The position numbers and the translations under genes were made by a program. DNA of 64,000 nt from Hyalella azteca (lineage: Eukaryota > Arthropoda > Malacostraca > Amphipoda > Hyalellidae). This document shows positions 25,720 to 38,427 of this stretch, piece after piece. The notes under the pieces are model-generated. The model was not told where the DNA came from. It was given only the letters and a program-made list of their open reading frames with translations, and made no database searches. The stretch is taken from contig NW_025931866.1 of assembly GCF_000764305.2 (NCBI RefSeq), forward strand, positions 310,001-374,000, given 5' to 3'. How positions within the stretch are numbered: position 1 is the first letter of the stretch; every line of letters starts with the position of its first letter.

Positions 25720-26410
25720 ATTAGTAGATCAGAGCATCATTGTTCACATATCTAATTTGTCAAGTGATGCTTCCATATTTATTCCGGTGATTTAGACATA
25801 GCAAATAATGCCTATGGTTATATCAGAAAAATTATCTCACTGTATACTTATTATAGAACTTAACATCAGGAACTTATGGAACACAAGTCGCATATGGCAA
25901 GCCTTATTTGAAGAAAGAAACTCGCCCCTGTCTGATCCTACACAGTTTTGCGACCTTAATTGATCGGAAATAATTGGACTGTAACAGATAATAATGTGCA
26001 CCCACTTGAAAAGTGTGAAACTATATGTTGTAATTGAGCATTAATCACGATATTTTTTGCCTTTCCTACATGTCATTTTGGTTAAATTTTTTTTTTCCTC
26101 TTAACGGTTGATGTTTATAACCGTAAATATTTACCTCACTTCTAAACGCGGATTGGCCGTAGTAACAAAAACAATGTAAATTTTTATGCTGGGATTATTC
26201 CGTCGCAGCTATATTCAATCGCGCTATAAATTGGCAAATGAATTTCAGAATTAAGGAAAATTTTGTGTCTTATCTGTCCTCCAAGACGCAAGACCTTCTT
26301 TTTTCCAGCTCCGAGCAACTAAGCTTATCATTTAGCGAGGAATGTCTTAAACTGAACAATTGATTGAATTTATTCGTCATGTTTGATGGTTCCGATCAGT
26401 CAAAAGACTA
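25720..26410. other. intergenic DNA, nothing recognised
   Basis: AT-rich sequence between the hairpin and the foldback-like element; no supported feature. Confidence 0.5.
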
Positions 26411-26592
26411 AAAAATATAACTCAGTACTCAGTGCAGTGAGTGACAGAGAGCGCATTTTCTCGTCGACGAAAACTTGTGGTCACGGACAGACGGACGGAC
26501 GGACAGACGGTCGGACGGACAGACGGACAGACAAACGGACATGACGAGCACAACAGCGCCTTTTTTTCCATAAATGAGAAAAAGCGCTAAAA
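26411..26592 (+). repeat. dispersed repeat, copy A (GGACAGAC core)
   Basis: First of three copies in the window. It contains near its ends the inverted words AGCGCATTTTCTC and GAGAAAAAGCGCT, so the unit itself has subterminal inverted repeats. The centre is a run of GGAC/AGAC tetramers. Confidence 0.85.
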
Positions 26593-26813
26593 AAGACAAG
26601 CTCAATTCAATTGTCTTTAACTTCCATGCCTAAATCAAATTAATTGTTACAGCTTTGTTTGTTTGTTTCAATTGAAAAATTTGTCCTCTAGCGACGTCAA
26701 TGTGTTCATAGTTCAACAGTCGCTAGAACAGATATCTTTAGATTGTTAATATTATTGTTCTCCAGTTGCCCACTAAATACAGTTCTTAACATATACACGC
26801 TAATATGGTGCAA

Positions 26814-27067
26814 CTTCAATTTTTGGCTTAATTCATCTTCAATTTTGGCTTAATTGTAACCGCATTGAAGACTTATAATACGTTTTGGCAAAGTTCCACA
26901 GTTCTAAGTATATTTGTCGCTGCGAACCAAGTAATGAACACAATAAGTTTTGTCAAAGTTCCTAAGTTATATATATGCCGCTGTGTACCTAGCAATGAAC
27001 ACAATAATTTATGTCAAAGTTACGCAGTTCAACATTCGTACCCGCGAATTAAGCAATGAACACAAAC
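26814..27067. repeat. 60-65 bp tandem repeat inside the foldback-like element
   Basis: Three diverged units start at 26883, 26948 and 27008 with TTTTGTCAAAGTT-type heads and AGTAATGAACACAATAA-type tails. Just upstream, CTTCAATTTTGGCTTAATT is duplicated (26814-26833 and 26838-26856). Confidence 0.8.
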
Positions 27068-27350
27068 AAAGCTCCTTATTCTCTTGAGATCAGAAGTGCT
27101 GAGGGCGACAGAGTGACTGCACTGTGTCGCTGGAACATCAGCCATTAGAGCGGCGCGTGTGAAGCGACATGCCTCATGTCTAGCACTCGTCAAGTTGTCG
27201 CCAGTGCTCATAATTCCTTGGATATTTCTGATTTTAATTTGCGCACACTTACTCTACTGATGCAGACATGTAACATTTGAAGGCAATATGATTGGGAGCG
27301 TAAAAATTTTCTTTTCCGCCTTTAAATTTCGTTTACCTCAATTTGAATGC

Positions 27351-27502
27351 TTTTTAGCGCATTTTCTCATTTATGGAAAAAAATTCACTATTGTGCTCTC
27401 CATGTCCGTCTGTCTGTCCGTCCGTTCGTGACTTCACGTTTTCGTCGAAGAGAATAATGCGCTCTCTGTCACTCGCTGCAGTGAGTACTGAGTTATATTT
27501 TT
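27351..27502 (-). repeat. dispersed repeat, copy B, inverted
   Basis: Reverse-complement copy of the element at 26411-26592, with a shorter GGAC/AGAC core. The AACTCAGTACTCACTGCAG end is at about 27478-27495. Confidence 0.85.
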
Positions 27503-27518
27503 TATGTTTAACTTTATA

Positions 27519-27532
27519 CACACACACACACA
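27519..27532. repeat. short CA microsatellite
   Basis: About seven CA dinucleotides next to copy B. Confidence 0.9.
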
Positions 27533-27539
27533 TGCAGAG

Positions 27540-27969
27540 TATACATTCAAATGAATTCTAATCAAACACTTATACCTTTTGATTATGTTCATAAATTAAT
27601 TTATTGGTAAATAATTACACTTATATATCATTTGCAAATTTGCTGTTCGCTCTTGGCATGAATTGTGGATCTATATTACTTTATTTTTAGTAATTTTTTC
27701 AAGCTGAAATGTTTGGAATAACTTGAAATATTTTTTATCTGGAACAGTTTTGTTCAAATTAAAACCCGTGTATTCAGTCAATTCATACATATGCATAATC
27801 TTGTTCACTCTCACCTGACCTGACTTTGAAAAATATGATGATTTCTTTAAATGTATAGGAATCCTTCGCACAGCGGGGGTACGTTTTTGTAGCGTTTCTT
27901 TCCAGTTCCTCATTTTTAAGGCAATTTCTTATTTCCAGCACTTCTCATCAGTTTCTGGGAACCTGAACT
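27540..27969. other. intergenic DNA, no supported gene
   Basis: An 80-codon minus-strand frame covers 27671-27913 but has no recognisable domain, so I leave it uncalled. Confidence 0.4.
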
Positions 27970-28080
27970 GCTGTTTCCCATCAGTTTCATTAAACAAATT
28001 AAGCCGCTGTTACCTTGCAGTTTCATGCAGCCGATCGAGCCGCTGTTTCCTAGCAGTTTCATTCAGAAATTTGAGCAGTT
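27970..28080. repeat. 36-bp tandem repeat, about 3 copies
   Basis: GCTGTTTCCYANCAGTTTCAT-like units start at 27970, 28006 and 28042, a 36-bp period. Units are moderately diverged, for example GTTACCTTGCAG in the middle copy. Confidence 0.8.
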
Positions 28081-28089
28081 GTATATTGA

Positions 28090-31000
28090 CGTGATTCCTC
28101 CGTAAAATTCAGCGGAGCATACTGCCGCGGTCATGTGAGAAGCTGCGTTTACATGGAGACGTCAGCGAAGTCAAGCATCTCGCTCAGGCCCCTACGGACG
28201 AATAAGCACAAATCGCCGTTTTGACTCTGGTTTGCCAAGACAGGCTTCACGTCAAACGGGCCTTACTTCCGTGCCTTTGAGACGAGCAAGTCGATCGAAT
28301 CCTCGACGAGGAAGTGCAAACAGACATATTTTTAATGGACAACAAAGCTTCTTTGTTAGCACTGACGTACGAGCTCTCCTGGACTCGCTTCTCTTGAGTT
28401 TACCCGCTGGATTGTGTTGGACTGAAGATATGATTGTGATACGGAAACGGTGGCTAAATTTGTTTACATTCTAATGAAAATTCCGTTATGCGGATTAAAG
28501 AATTTCTATAATAATTCTTTTTCAAACCTCCACATTCTTTTAAATGTGCTTTTTCTAAATACAATACGACTGATCTATGTGTCCATTATCGAAAGATCAG
28601 ATGACAATATTTCTGTCTTCCGAAATTCTCTGACCGGCGGATTATATGACCTTCAAGACGCTTTTTCTACAACTAAATGCTTAGACTTGTTATAAATTTA
28701 GTAATAATAATTTTTAGCAAGTTAAGTTTAAAACTTATTGACCGAAAAGAAATCAAAAGTGAATGAAAACGATCACATACAATTTCAACACATTAAAAGC
28801 CAAGATAGCCTTTGTTTCGGACGAAACCCTCTCTTTTATGTAAGGAGAAAAGATGAAACATTCATGATTAATAAATGATAAATTATTTATTTTATCCTTT
28901 CTGTTTTATTTAAACATTGACGTGACATCGCGTGAGCCTTCATTCTCATTTTTCAAAGTGATTCGCAATTTCACAGCTGAGGTTCATGCTAAAGCATCAA
29001 TGTCAAAAGAGTAGTGTCTTGATAAGTGGTTGTTTATATTAGTATTTATATTATAGTTTCTTATTTTATATTATTAATGCTTGTGTTATATTCTGTTGTT
29101 ATATTGAATTGCACTAGTAATCAATTTATGTTGTTAGTGTTCTTTTCAGACATGCTTCGAAGCTGAGGTAAGACTTAGAGTTTTAAAGGCGATAGATAAG
29201 GCTTCCGAGAACAATTCAAATTAAAATTCTTTTATTCGAAGTTTGTTTCAAATTTATTTGTGTTCAAGTTTTTTTGATAATTTATTCTAAAATTAATGTA
29301 GGTTTAGCGAACGATTGGAGGTCTAATGTCAAGGGCCAATAATGTTTTTATTTTTATATTTCTTCTTTGAATGTGCACGACACCACGAATTTCAGAGCGA
29401 TTTTCGTTAGTTTCTGGAACGTCTAATTCAATATTTAAATGGTGTTTGAATGGCAATTAAAGCATTTGAGCCCACCATCGTTAGCGACCATCCAATTTTC
29501 ATTTGTGTTAGTGTTAGTTATAGATCGTTAATTCGATCCTCACTCTTTCCTTGACCAGGCTGAACTGTGTCTGCATTGAAATGTAGTTTCATTAAAGCAG
29601 CCATCGAATTGAACGAGTCACTCAATGCTGGTTTACATGACAGTATTCAAGCAACATCAAATTAAGGCACGCATGTGACTATTGTCTTTGTAATGCGTGC
29701 TGTTCACGCTGTGTTACAGAGGAGTGTTTCTGCAGGTCCAAGTTTAATTGTGATGCATGAAAAGCGATAGTTAAGAACATATATAGACGATGCAGCTCGC
29801 GGATAAGGAGTATGGATCTACAAGCTTTTTCACAATACAGATATGCAAGGATGTGGAATTATCTGAATAAGCTGAGGCAAAATTCTTGCAGGATGAATGA
29901 ATTGCGTGCTATTAATTAATTGAAGTTCAATGCAACTTTATGAGTCATGAGTCTAATTTTGACTTAAAAATGACAAATAAGAAGTAAAATACGCATTCTA
30001 ATAACATTTACTTGAATTGATACAAATTTAAGTGTATGGCAGTGATATGTAATAAATTGCTTTTCTTAAAATAGCCATGGAGCGCTGTCATGGCAGTCGA
30101 GTGAGTGACATGTTTTTGGATACTTAGATATGATTGAAGACAAATAAAAAATATCAAAACAAGTAACTGCAATAAGTATCGAAATAATATAAGATGCTTC
30201 CTTCTAATGGAGTAAAAAACAGAGGCTTACCGTTCAATATTTTTGGATATGAATTTCTTCCACTCGTACTTTTATAATTTTCATACATTGAATAATTACA
30301 CATGCATAATTACTATTATTATTTTTTTTTGCGTCCTAATGTTTGATTTTAGTACGTTGTTCACTAAACTAAAAACACACTAAACTTTCCACACACCGTG
30401 TAAGCCAATACAGTAAAAGAGGGAGCACAAAACTCATACCAGACGAAAATAAGGTATTACTCAAAACGTTCCCTCTAGCGTAGTATGGGTAAAATTGTCG
30501 TAGTCTAGCATCAACTATAAAGATCTAGCGCTCACATACTGACGTAAACTATTCATGTCTCACCTTGAAGCTCATTTCAAAGTCGCATCGTCTTGGAATA
30601 TATCTGCAATCGAAACATAAGCATCCATTAAGCACAGCTATTTACATAGCAGACTTCTGAAGCGAACAATCCTCCGCGAGGCTATCATTACGATCATGTA
30701 TAGTTACGGAGAGCGCGCTTCTGTCCGATCGATCCAAGTATCGGCCACAATACAAGTAAAGAAAGAACTTTATGTTAAGATTCTATACGCATGATCATGA
30801 AAGGTGCAAGCGGCCCAGGTATTAAAGTTTGGAGATGAATAGTTACCGGGTGAAGTAGAATAAAAGCCATCCTGATGTAGGTACATTTTAAGAGTTTGCA
30901 AAGAGTTGGTGTTTCTGTTTCGAAATGTATTGGAATTCTTAATTTAACTTTTCTTATTCGTCACCAATTATCAAAATATTTAGAATTGATTACTTAACTC

Positions 31001-33930
31001 TAAAATATAACTACTCATGTGAAAATTAAAAAAAAAACATTTACCATTTTAACAAAAGCTTGCGTCAGTTTTTTTTTTCTTTGGGAGGGCGACACCTCAT
31101 CCTGAAAAGGTGCTGCACCAAACATTTTGTTCGACAACAAATTCGCGTCCCCAACCCAAACTGGGACTAGACATGCTTGCTTGCATTATAAGCAATGACG
31201 AAGCTTGCGACTAGACAGATACGCAATCAATAAGGTATTCACGGTAGAAAAATCTAGACGGAAGCATGACTTGTAGGTAGCTAATTCCAGTAGGGTACGA
31301 GAAGGGATTCATTTCCTCTCAAAACATCCAAATTATCCTCTACAGACAACTTGTTGTTACAAACTTGACGGGAAGAGATTTACGGATCAACAATTTGCCA
31401 ACTATCATAATTTTCAGCAGCATTTCAAAGCATTTGATTTTTTCCTGTGCCGCACAAGTAGAGAAGAAAATTCTGCAAGGCAGTCGGGATTGAAAGGATG
31501 TTTGATTGCAATTCTCCAATTTTTGTGAAGGCCTTATTTCAGCCGGCAATGCATTTTTATCATCTCTAACAAGATGCGGTGTCGAAGATTTAACGATTAG
31601 GTTCAAGCGATTTAAAAATGGGGAGGGAGATTACAAATTTTCTTTCGAACAACGTAAAGTGGGATTAAAACTATTACATGCAATTTACCTTTAGCTTGAA
31701 TTGGCAACTTGAGATATTCTATTAAAAATCAAAGTAAGTGACCTCATTTGACCGCTGAATGTGTCGGATATACTCCGTTTCTAACGAGTTGCCTTACATT
31801 AGACCGGGATCCGAAAGATTAAACTTATAACTTCGACTATACATGTCGTTAGAGTGACAGTGGAGACATTACAACGAAAAATAATCATATTTCATTTAAG
31901 AATTGGTCCATGGAAATATGCAGCCCTAAGTTTAAACATACGTAAAGACCTTCGTCTGACAAGTGGCCATGGAACACAAAATGCTGGCCTCCTAAATGCT
32001 AGCACAAATCTTAGCACCGAGCAAGCGTGTAGTCACCATTATCTTCCTACATATGAAGGTTAGACGACACCTGCCATTTTGCAACGGTGATATAAGAATT
32101 ATAGTGCACAAGAAAAAATTAAATTAGATATGCCACAAATGGAAACCATTTTCCTTTGTTGATTTGCTGAATTTGTGGTGTGATTTTATCACGCATTAAT
32201 GTGCGGCTGTGTTAACTGCCATCATTAGTTAGCCCGTAAATAAGTGATAGCAGCGGTGATCTTGGAGACGAGACGTCTCTTGTTGCTTTTGCTTGTACGC
32301 GATTTGTCACTCATAACAGAGAAATTTAGTAATGATACGTTTTTGGTTTGCAAACATAGGGATGTGGATTTCCCTCATTATTGCAACACATGATGGGAAA
32401 AACCGAGGACTTTGAGAATCTTATTCTCTTATGGTTGTTTTGCTCGAGTGGCTTCTAGCAGATCTGTATTATAGCATGCATTTGGTATGGTCATGCATAA
32501 ATAGTCGAAAAAACTACAACACAAACCTTAATTTAGCATCTGAGGATAGACACGCGCGGAAAGTTTATTTTAGTTTGCCTAGTAAAATATAAACAGGCAT
32601 CGCTGTTGTGACAGCCAAGGGTTGTTCCCATCAGTGTGCATTCAACCGTTAATTATTGTGATGATGAGCTTGATTGATTCTTAATTCACTTGATAAATTT
32701 CTCGAGCAAATCGAGAAATAACGGGTAGAATCTAGGTAAAAATTGCTCGTCGAGAGAATTGTATATATCTCCCATTTTTTTCAAGGCAATCAAATAATGT
32801 AGAACAGAATATACAGTATATCTACAACAAGAAATACCTGCATAACTTAGCAAGAAAATAACGTTGGCAAGGATATTTGATTAGCATTCAAGAAAATCCA
32901 TTCACTTTCTCTTGGCACCAACGTCACGCGTTACTACGAAGCCTTCGCTGTTGCCTTCTAGAAATCTGTAAAGAACTAAGTTAAAAAAAAGTTAAAAGGT
33001 AGTGAAACGAAATACGAGTTGCAACTTGAACAAATATAAAATTATTTAATTAAAAATACTCGAATTTTTAAGGATAACTGAATAAAGAATTTGACAATGG
33101 GCCTTTATTGTTGAACTTGTAACTCGTGCAGTATGAAAATTATATAGACAACAAATCACGCAAACTTTGATTCAACTTGAACGTTGTTTTCACTCTTAAA
33201 TACTACACGATAAATACATTGCATATGCGATCGTTGGGGAAAATTTATAGTTATGAATTGTTTGAAATATGTGAATACAATTTCGATTCACTCCTAAGCA
33301 TCCATTACTTTTATAATGGACGCGGCAGTAAGTAAGGGAGAAACTCATGCACTCATCGTTCTCGATGAATATGTAAACCTCATTAGCAATGTTTCCTGTG
33401 AACTACAACCATCTTTTTGGCGTGTTGAATGCTTCGATGAAAAATTGGGAAACAATTTAACCAAATTTAATTATTTGCAAGCGAACAATGTATATTTTTA
33501 GGCATTTGGAAGTTAATGATATTTACGAGTATTTAATCATCGGTTCATATCCTTTCACGACTAAATTATACACAAGAAATCCGACAGAAAAATTCATAAG
33601 ACGATTTGTACGAGGCTAAAAATACAAAAACCACCAAACGAAATGAAGTATTATCATTCAACTCAATGAAGTATTTTCAGTGAAGTATTTTCATTACATA
33701 GTTCCATAAACAGTTTGCTTGTTCAATATTCCTTGAGCTCATTTTGGTCCAGACGAAGGCACTATCTCTGGAGTGATCGAGAGAAGCAATTGCTTTGTTG
33801 TGGCGAGGAGCGCGAGCAGAGCCAAGGGCTCCTGCAGTGCCTGTAGTTTGGTTGCATGTTGCTCATCAACGCTGTACTTGTGATAGAGATGCGAGCTGAG
33901 TGTAATCACCTTAGCTAAAGTGCTAACTTA
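28090..33930. other. intergenic or intronic DNA, no gene recognised
   Basis: Almost 6 kb of AT-rich DNA. Short frames near 28.2-28.7 kb and 31.3-32.1 kb have no domain, and several lack an ATG. A short stem (GCACGCAT / ATGCGTGC) lies near 29667-29700. Confidence 0.55.
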
Positions 33931-33939
33931 ATTAAGATA

Positions 33940-34131
33940 ATGGGGTGCCGGGACATAAAGTTGCGCTTTGAGTTACACTCAAGCGAATTACGTTCTATCT
34001 TTGAATTAATTTCAAAAGTATATATTGGGAGTACAGAAGATGCTCTCAACCAAGTTGTGTACATAATAGAAAAATTAGGAATGAAATTCCCATGCGAGCT
34101 GTCACGTAATGACAGCACAAAATATGATTAA
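33940..34131 (+). CDS. unrecognised 63-aa ORF
   Basis: The ATG at 33940 has A at -3 and G at +4. The predicted product is mixed charged and hydrophobic, with a likely amphipathic helix in residues 14-46 (ELRSIFELISKVY onward, then DALNQVVYIIEKLG). I do not recognise a family. A frame is also open on the opposite strand across the same DNA, which weakens the case. It may be a chance ORF or an exon fragment. Confidence 0.15.
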   Translation: MGCRDIKLRFELHSSELRSIFELISKVYIGSTEDALNQVVYIIEKLGMKFPCELSRNDSTKYD

Positions 34132-34680
34132 TTATGTATAGTTTAAATTATCCATAAAAAAGTGTTTTAATATAAATCAAACTTTTTAGCAGCGAATGTA
34201 AAACTTATTTAAATAATTTCCCAAGTCGGGAAATGACAGAATGAAGATTGTGTTTAATTTTCTGATACAAAAATGTTTATCTTTTATTCGAATGTACTTC
34301 AACGAGAAAAAGCAGCTCAAATGTCAGTTTTCAAATGCACTCTAGATTTCATATCTCTTTCCAGGTCTCCAGTACCGAAGGCTCGTGCAAACTGGAAAAC
34401 TTTGAACGTTTTCTCGCATTACCATCCATTCTAACGCATTCTAAGCTCCTTTGAATGAAAAATTTTGTGGAACACCTAATCAGTTTTTAAAATCTGGTCT
34501 ATTGAGACCGCACGGAATCGTGTAAGACGTGAGCCGTTTGGAGGGGCCTTTATTCTGTCAATCTTGGAGCTCGGTTTCTTTGTGGGGCCCGAAGAACGTT
34601 TGGGGCGCGCGGGTCTTTGGACGCTCGCGCATTCCTGCGGTGATCATCGGGCACGAGCCAACGGATCCTGGGCCTGACGA

Positions 34681-34909
34681 TTGCCAGTTATTCGCATACT
34701 CGGTGCTTGCCAGTTATTCGCATACTCGGTGCTTGCCAGTTATTCGCGTGCTCGGTGCTTGCCCTGTCTCTTATACACATCTAGATGTGTATAAGAGACA
34801 GGTGCTTGCCAGTTATTCGCGTGCTCGGTGCTTGCCAGTTATTCGCGTGCTCGGTGCTTGCCAGTTATTCGTGCGCTGGGTGCTGATAAGTTATTCACAT
34901 TCTCGTGTA
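34681..34909. repeat. 26-bp minisatellite, split by an adapter
   Basis: TTGCCAGTTATTCGCRTRCT followed by CGGTGC repeats at 34681, 34707 and 34733, is cut after TTGCC at 34763, and resumes at 34806, 34832, 34858 and 34884 (last unit degenerate). The break is occupied by the 38-bp adapter at 34764-34801, so the copy number and the continuity of the array cannot be trusted. The long frame across this region is an artefact. Confidence 0.93.
34764..34801. other. Nextera mate-pair junction adapter (assembly contamination)
   Basis: The 38 bp are CTGTCTCTTATACACATCT followed directly by its exact reverse complement AGATGTGTATAAGAGACAG. This is the Tn5 mosaic-end junction used in Nextera mate-pair libraries. 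It is perfect, palindromic and inserted in a tandem repeat. In one frame it encodes the telltale peptide SYTHLDVYKR seen in contaminated databases. It is not biological sequence of this organism. Confidence 0.98.
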
Positions 34910-37321
34910 TTCTATTCAGGCAAGAGCGTTAGGTGTTTTCTCCTTAAACGAAAACCTGTTTACCTTTTCTTCCGAGCACTGTTGTCAGCATGTTTTTGCA
35001 TACAAAATTTGTTGAAGGCAATTTCTGTGCATGCCTATTAATAAAGTTCTAATCGGATATTTCCGCGTAAGCGTAAAAGGAGATGGGGTTAGGAGTCACT
35101 AACATGCATTTTCATTTATTTTTCAGCTTATCTCTTGGGCGCATTCCATCAAATGAAAATCACTGTGCTTGGCGTGGTTGCTTCAGTGTTCGAGAGGTGG
35201 TTTTGAGTTATACAAGAACTCAAAAGATTATTGTAACCTCCCCTCAGCATTCTGTTATGTATGCATTATTTCTTCAAGTGACACGTCGGCGACAAAAAAA
35301 AAAAATAATAAAAACAGCAAAATCATGCCGTGGTTTTCTGTCACCTTTGCGATTCGTAATTAGTTAAGGACTTAGTTTGAAACATACAACGTGAGACTAG
35401 AAAGCATGCTAGATTTGTATGTTATTGCTCCATTACTTTGCGTGTAGCTAAATGGGAGCAAACAGTAACTATCAGTCGAGTGCTTAAATTTTTAGTCTAT
35501 TGAGTTCATATTATTATGAGCCAAATTATTCTGAGGCATGCATGATATTAAAATAAATGGATAAATATAACTTAATGTTTTCCCTAATTTTTCTTGAGAA
35601 AAATATATATTTGAATGTCTTCACATTCCATTTGATGGAAGAGTTTTTCGAACCAGTTTAATTTTAAGCGTTTAATAACCTCAAATTGAACCATTTTAAA
35701 AAGTTTTGAAACAAAGGTTTATTGCCCGGACACGTACTATATATCTATAGTACTTATGGCTATATACGGCGAAGTATCCCGCAAAGGAGAGATGCGGGAG
35801 AGACTTCTCAAGTCACGCCTTTATCTGCGCTCATTAAAGTCCCCCAAACGATGCCGGCGCGGTCAGAACACTATGAAGGAGCGATAAGCCTTCATCGGCC
35901 CGAGCACGAGGAGCCAACCATGTTATTCTAATGGATGTCCCTAGAGAGGATATATTCTCGTCTACTTATATTAGTCGGTAGGCATCTGCAGTAAAGCCAT
36001 TAACACTTCGGCTCGGGTCGAAAAAAAACGCATTGAAAGATCTTGTGCAGCGCACCAGAGACTTTCAAAGGGAAAGGTAGAGGCCAGGTATAAGTCCATT
36101 ATTGTGACCTTCTCTTTTGGGAATACATTATCGTGGGTTATGCGATTGAACGGCCGTTTGGGATGCCTATAAATCTTGAATTTGCATCCAATCTTTGATA
36201 CGTTACAATCATTAGAGCGAGAAAGGCTAGTGACTACGCAAAGCCCAGATTGAAAGCATAGATTGCTATCGAGCGGTGGAAATGTATCCGATGTTCGTTG
36301 AATGTGATGACTTTCACTTTTACGTTAACGGACGATATGGTCGGAAATTCTTCTACGATGCAATGTATATTTCACGAATCATTGAACAGATGTTTTAATG
36401 AAGTGGGTTTTTAGACATGTGTATATTAAATTAAATCAAACATTGACTGATCAAATGAGCTTAATATAAATGAATGGTTTTCGGAGAAAGATGCATGCCA
36501 TGGACATGTAACCAAATTGAATCTAAAGGTAAATGAAGACAAACAATTACTTCTTTATCTATGACTATAAAAACTAAAGATCAAAATGACTATCAATTAT
36601 TTCGTTGCGCCAAAAAGCCAAGATTTTTGTCCGGCACTCGAGCCTCGTGGCCGGTGCGTTGTTAGACTACGGCGCTGGCGGTATAAGGTTTCGTTGTTGA
36701 CCCAACACACAAGGCAGAGTTTGGTCAATTATCTCAAGCATGTAAAGCACTTCAAGGTTACGTTACTAAAATTCTTTACATTATACCCATGACGCGGCGA
36801 CGATACCAAGCTGCATAAGTACTGATTATTCTGCATTCGGTAAAGGGAATAAGAAATCGACATAAATTTTGTATTGTCATTGCTACAATAATATTATTAA
36901 TTTGAGTTAAATGAATGATTTAGAATCTTGTTATCACCTAACCATCTATACACTGAGAATCCTTGTAGCTGACTGCAAATATATGAGCTTATCTGCGACT
37001 GGGGTACAGGCTCACAATAATTTTTTTATATCAAACATGCACGGTAGAACCTCTGCCAATGTTCTACGATTTAGGGTATTAAATACTCATATTTTCGACA
37101 ATATTTCAGATTGAGTGAAGAGAGAAAAATTACACATAACATTTTACAGAAGAAATGATCAGATGAAGCAAGAATTCATGAACAGGAAAACTCGTTTAAA
37201 CTGAATGATCGAATGAACTGCAATACTGCCCTACTGAACTGCCGCAGTTCATTACTACCGTAATGAACTGCCTGCCATATTGCATTACGTAAGCAAGTAA
37301 CTAGCTTTGGGTCAACAATTC
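34910..37321. other. intergenic DNA, no gene recognised
   Basis: No frame with a recognisable domain. A purine/A-run lies at about 35293-35310. Sequence to the left and right of the adapter may not be truly adjacent in the genome. Confidence 0.5.
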
Positions 37322-37493
37322 AAAAAATGTAACTCAGTACTCACTGCAGTGAGTGACAGAGAGCGCATTTTTTTCGTTGACAAAAATGTGAAGTCACTGT
37401 CGGACAGACAGGCGGACAGACAGACGGACGGACAGACGGACATGGCGAGCACAATAGTGCACTTTTTTCATAAATGAGAAAATGCGTTAAAAA
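37322..37493 (+). mobile_element. dispersed repeat, copy C (GGACAGAC core)
   Basis: Third copy of the unit found at 26411 and 27351, in the same orientation as copy A. It has the AACTCAGTACTCACTGCAG head, the GAGAGCGCATT block, a GGACAGAC core, CATGGCGAGCACAAT and the AAATGAGAAAATGCG tail. It is a single unit without an inverted partner nearby. The unit has no coding capacity, so it is a non-autonomous element (MITE-like or a solo foldback end). Confidence 0.8.
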
Positions 37494-37499
37494 GTGTTT

Positions 37500-38427
37500 C
37501 GATCGAAAAGGAGGAGCGAATTTCCGGAAGATAATTTATTAATTTCTATGTAAATTTCTTTGTTTTGCATGTCGATCATTCTAAGATCATCGGTGGCCAC
37601 TAAAGAGCCAACCATCAGTTCTTGACTCGGCAATGATTTCGATGAATGGTTACCGCCCGCACACGCGTCGTTCGGCTGCCCCAGTTCCAGGACGTTCTTC
37701 TGGACGCATCTTCCCGCGGAGTTTGTTTGCGGTGACCATTTGAACAAACAAGAACCGGACGATGTTTGCACGGCACGCATTGCTTGCTCCGACTGCTGTC
37801 TCTCAGTACCGTCGCTCCAACCGACAAAACTTCCCCGGAATTGGTTTTATATTTGATATTTCATACACGAAGCCAAAGAACTTTTACCCTGATTTTTAGA
37901 GATTGGCCAAAATTTCAACGAAATTTATCAGAGCTTCATGTATACATTTGCAATTAATGAGATTTATTTAATAAAAGATCCAGCGACAAATTTTTAGGAT
38001 AAATTGCAAACGTGGCGGCTAACTAGTTTTTCTTCAGAGAGTTAATTATGCAAATTGCCCGTATATAGGGGGCTTCCTTGCCAAACTACTTGCTCAGAAT
38101 TAAGTGACGTTGCTACAACTTTTTTAGTCAAAGTATGTCCTCGCTATCGCGTGCGAGTGTTCCTGAATACAGCAATAGTTCCTTCCACAGTAACTATTCG
38201 ATCTAGTTAATTATTAGCTAATCGAACTTTCACTTCAGTATTGCTATTAACCATTTGAACTCCAGACATTTTCTTTTATTTATTCTTCAAATTTAAGTCT
38301 TGATGCGATTAAAAAGTTCAAGTAACGAAAATATATCGCGAAAATCATTAATGGCTTGCCGTAAAAAGTGCCAAAATCCTTTTATGGCGCAGGAGCATGC
38401 AAACAGATTATATGGAAATGGCAGAAG
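37500..38427. other. intergenic DNA, no supported gene
   Basis: Overlapping minus-strand frames at 37487-37827 have no recognised domain and conflict with each other. Confidence 0.45.

Larger units (their letters stand above)
26411..27502. mobile_element. foldback-like element with long inverted terminal copies
   Basis: The ends are inverted copies of one sequence: left end 26411-26592 and right end 27351-27502. From outside inwards both show ATATAACTCAGTACTC, a GTGACAGAGAGCGCATT block, a GGACAGACGG-type simple-repeat core, ACATGACGAGCACAA (or its variant) and AAATGAGAAAA. The 760 bp between them contain no transposase frame but hold a 60-65 bp tandem repeat. Long repeat-containing inverted ends and no protein are typical of foldback elements. 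Alternatively, two independent insertions of a small element landed in opposite orientation. Flanking target-site duplications are not obvious by eye. Confidence 0.6.

Noticed and set aside
28450..28695. Hydrophobic 81-codon frame
   Set aside because: It opens with GTG, overlaps a second frame and resembles no known protein.
29662..29702. miR-124-like word TAAGGCACGC within a short stem
   Set aside because: Only the first 10 bases match miR-124, the rest differs, and the word would be on the 5' arm of an 8-bp stem, whereas miR-124 is on the 3' arm.
34529..35041. 170-codon frame on the plus strand
   Set aside because: It runs through the 26-bp repeat and the adapter; the peptide includes the adapter translation SYTHLDVYKR.
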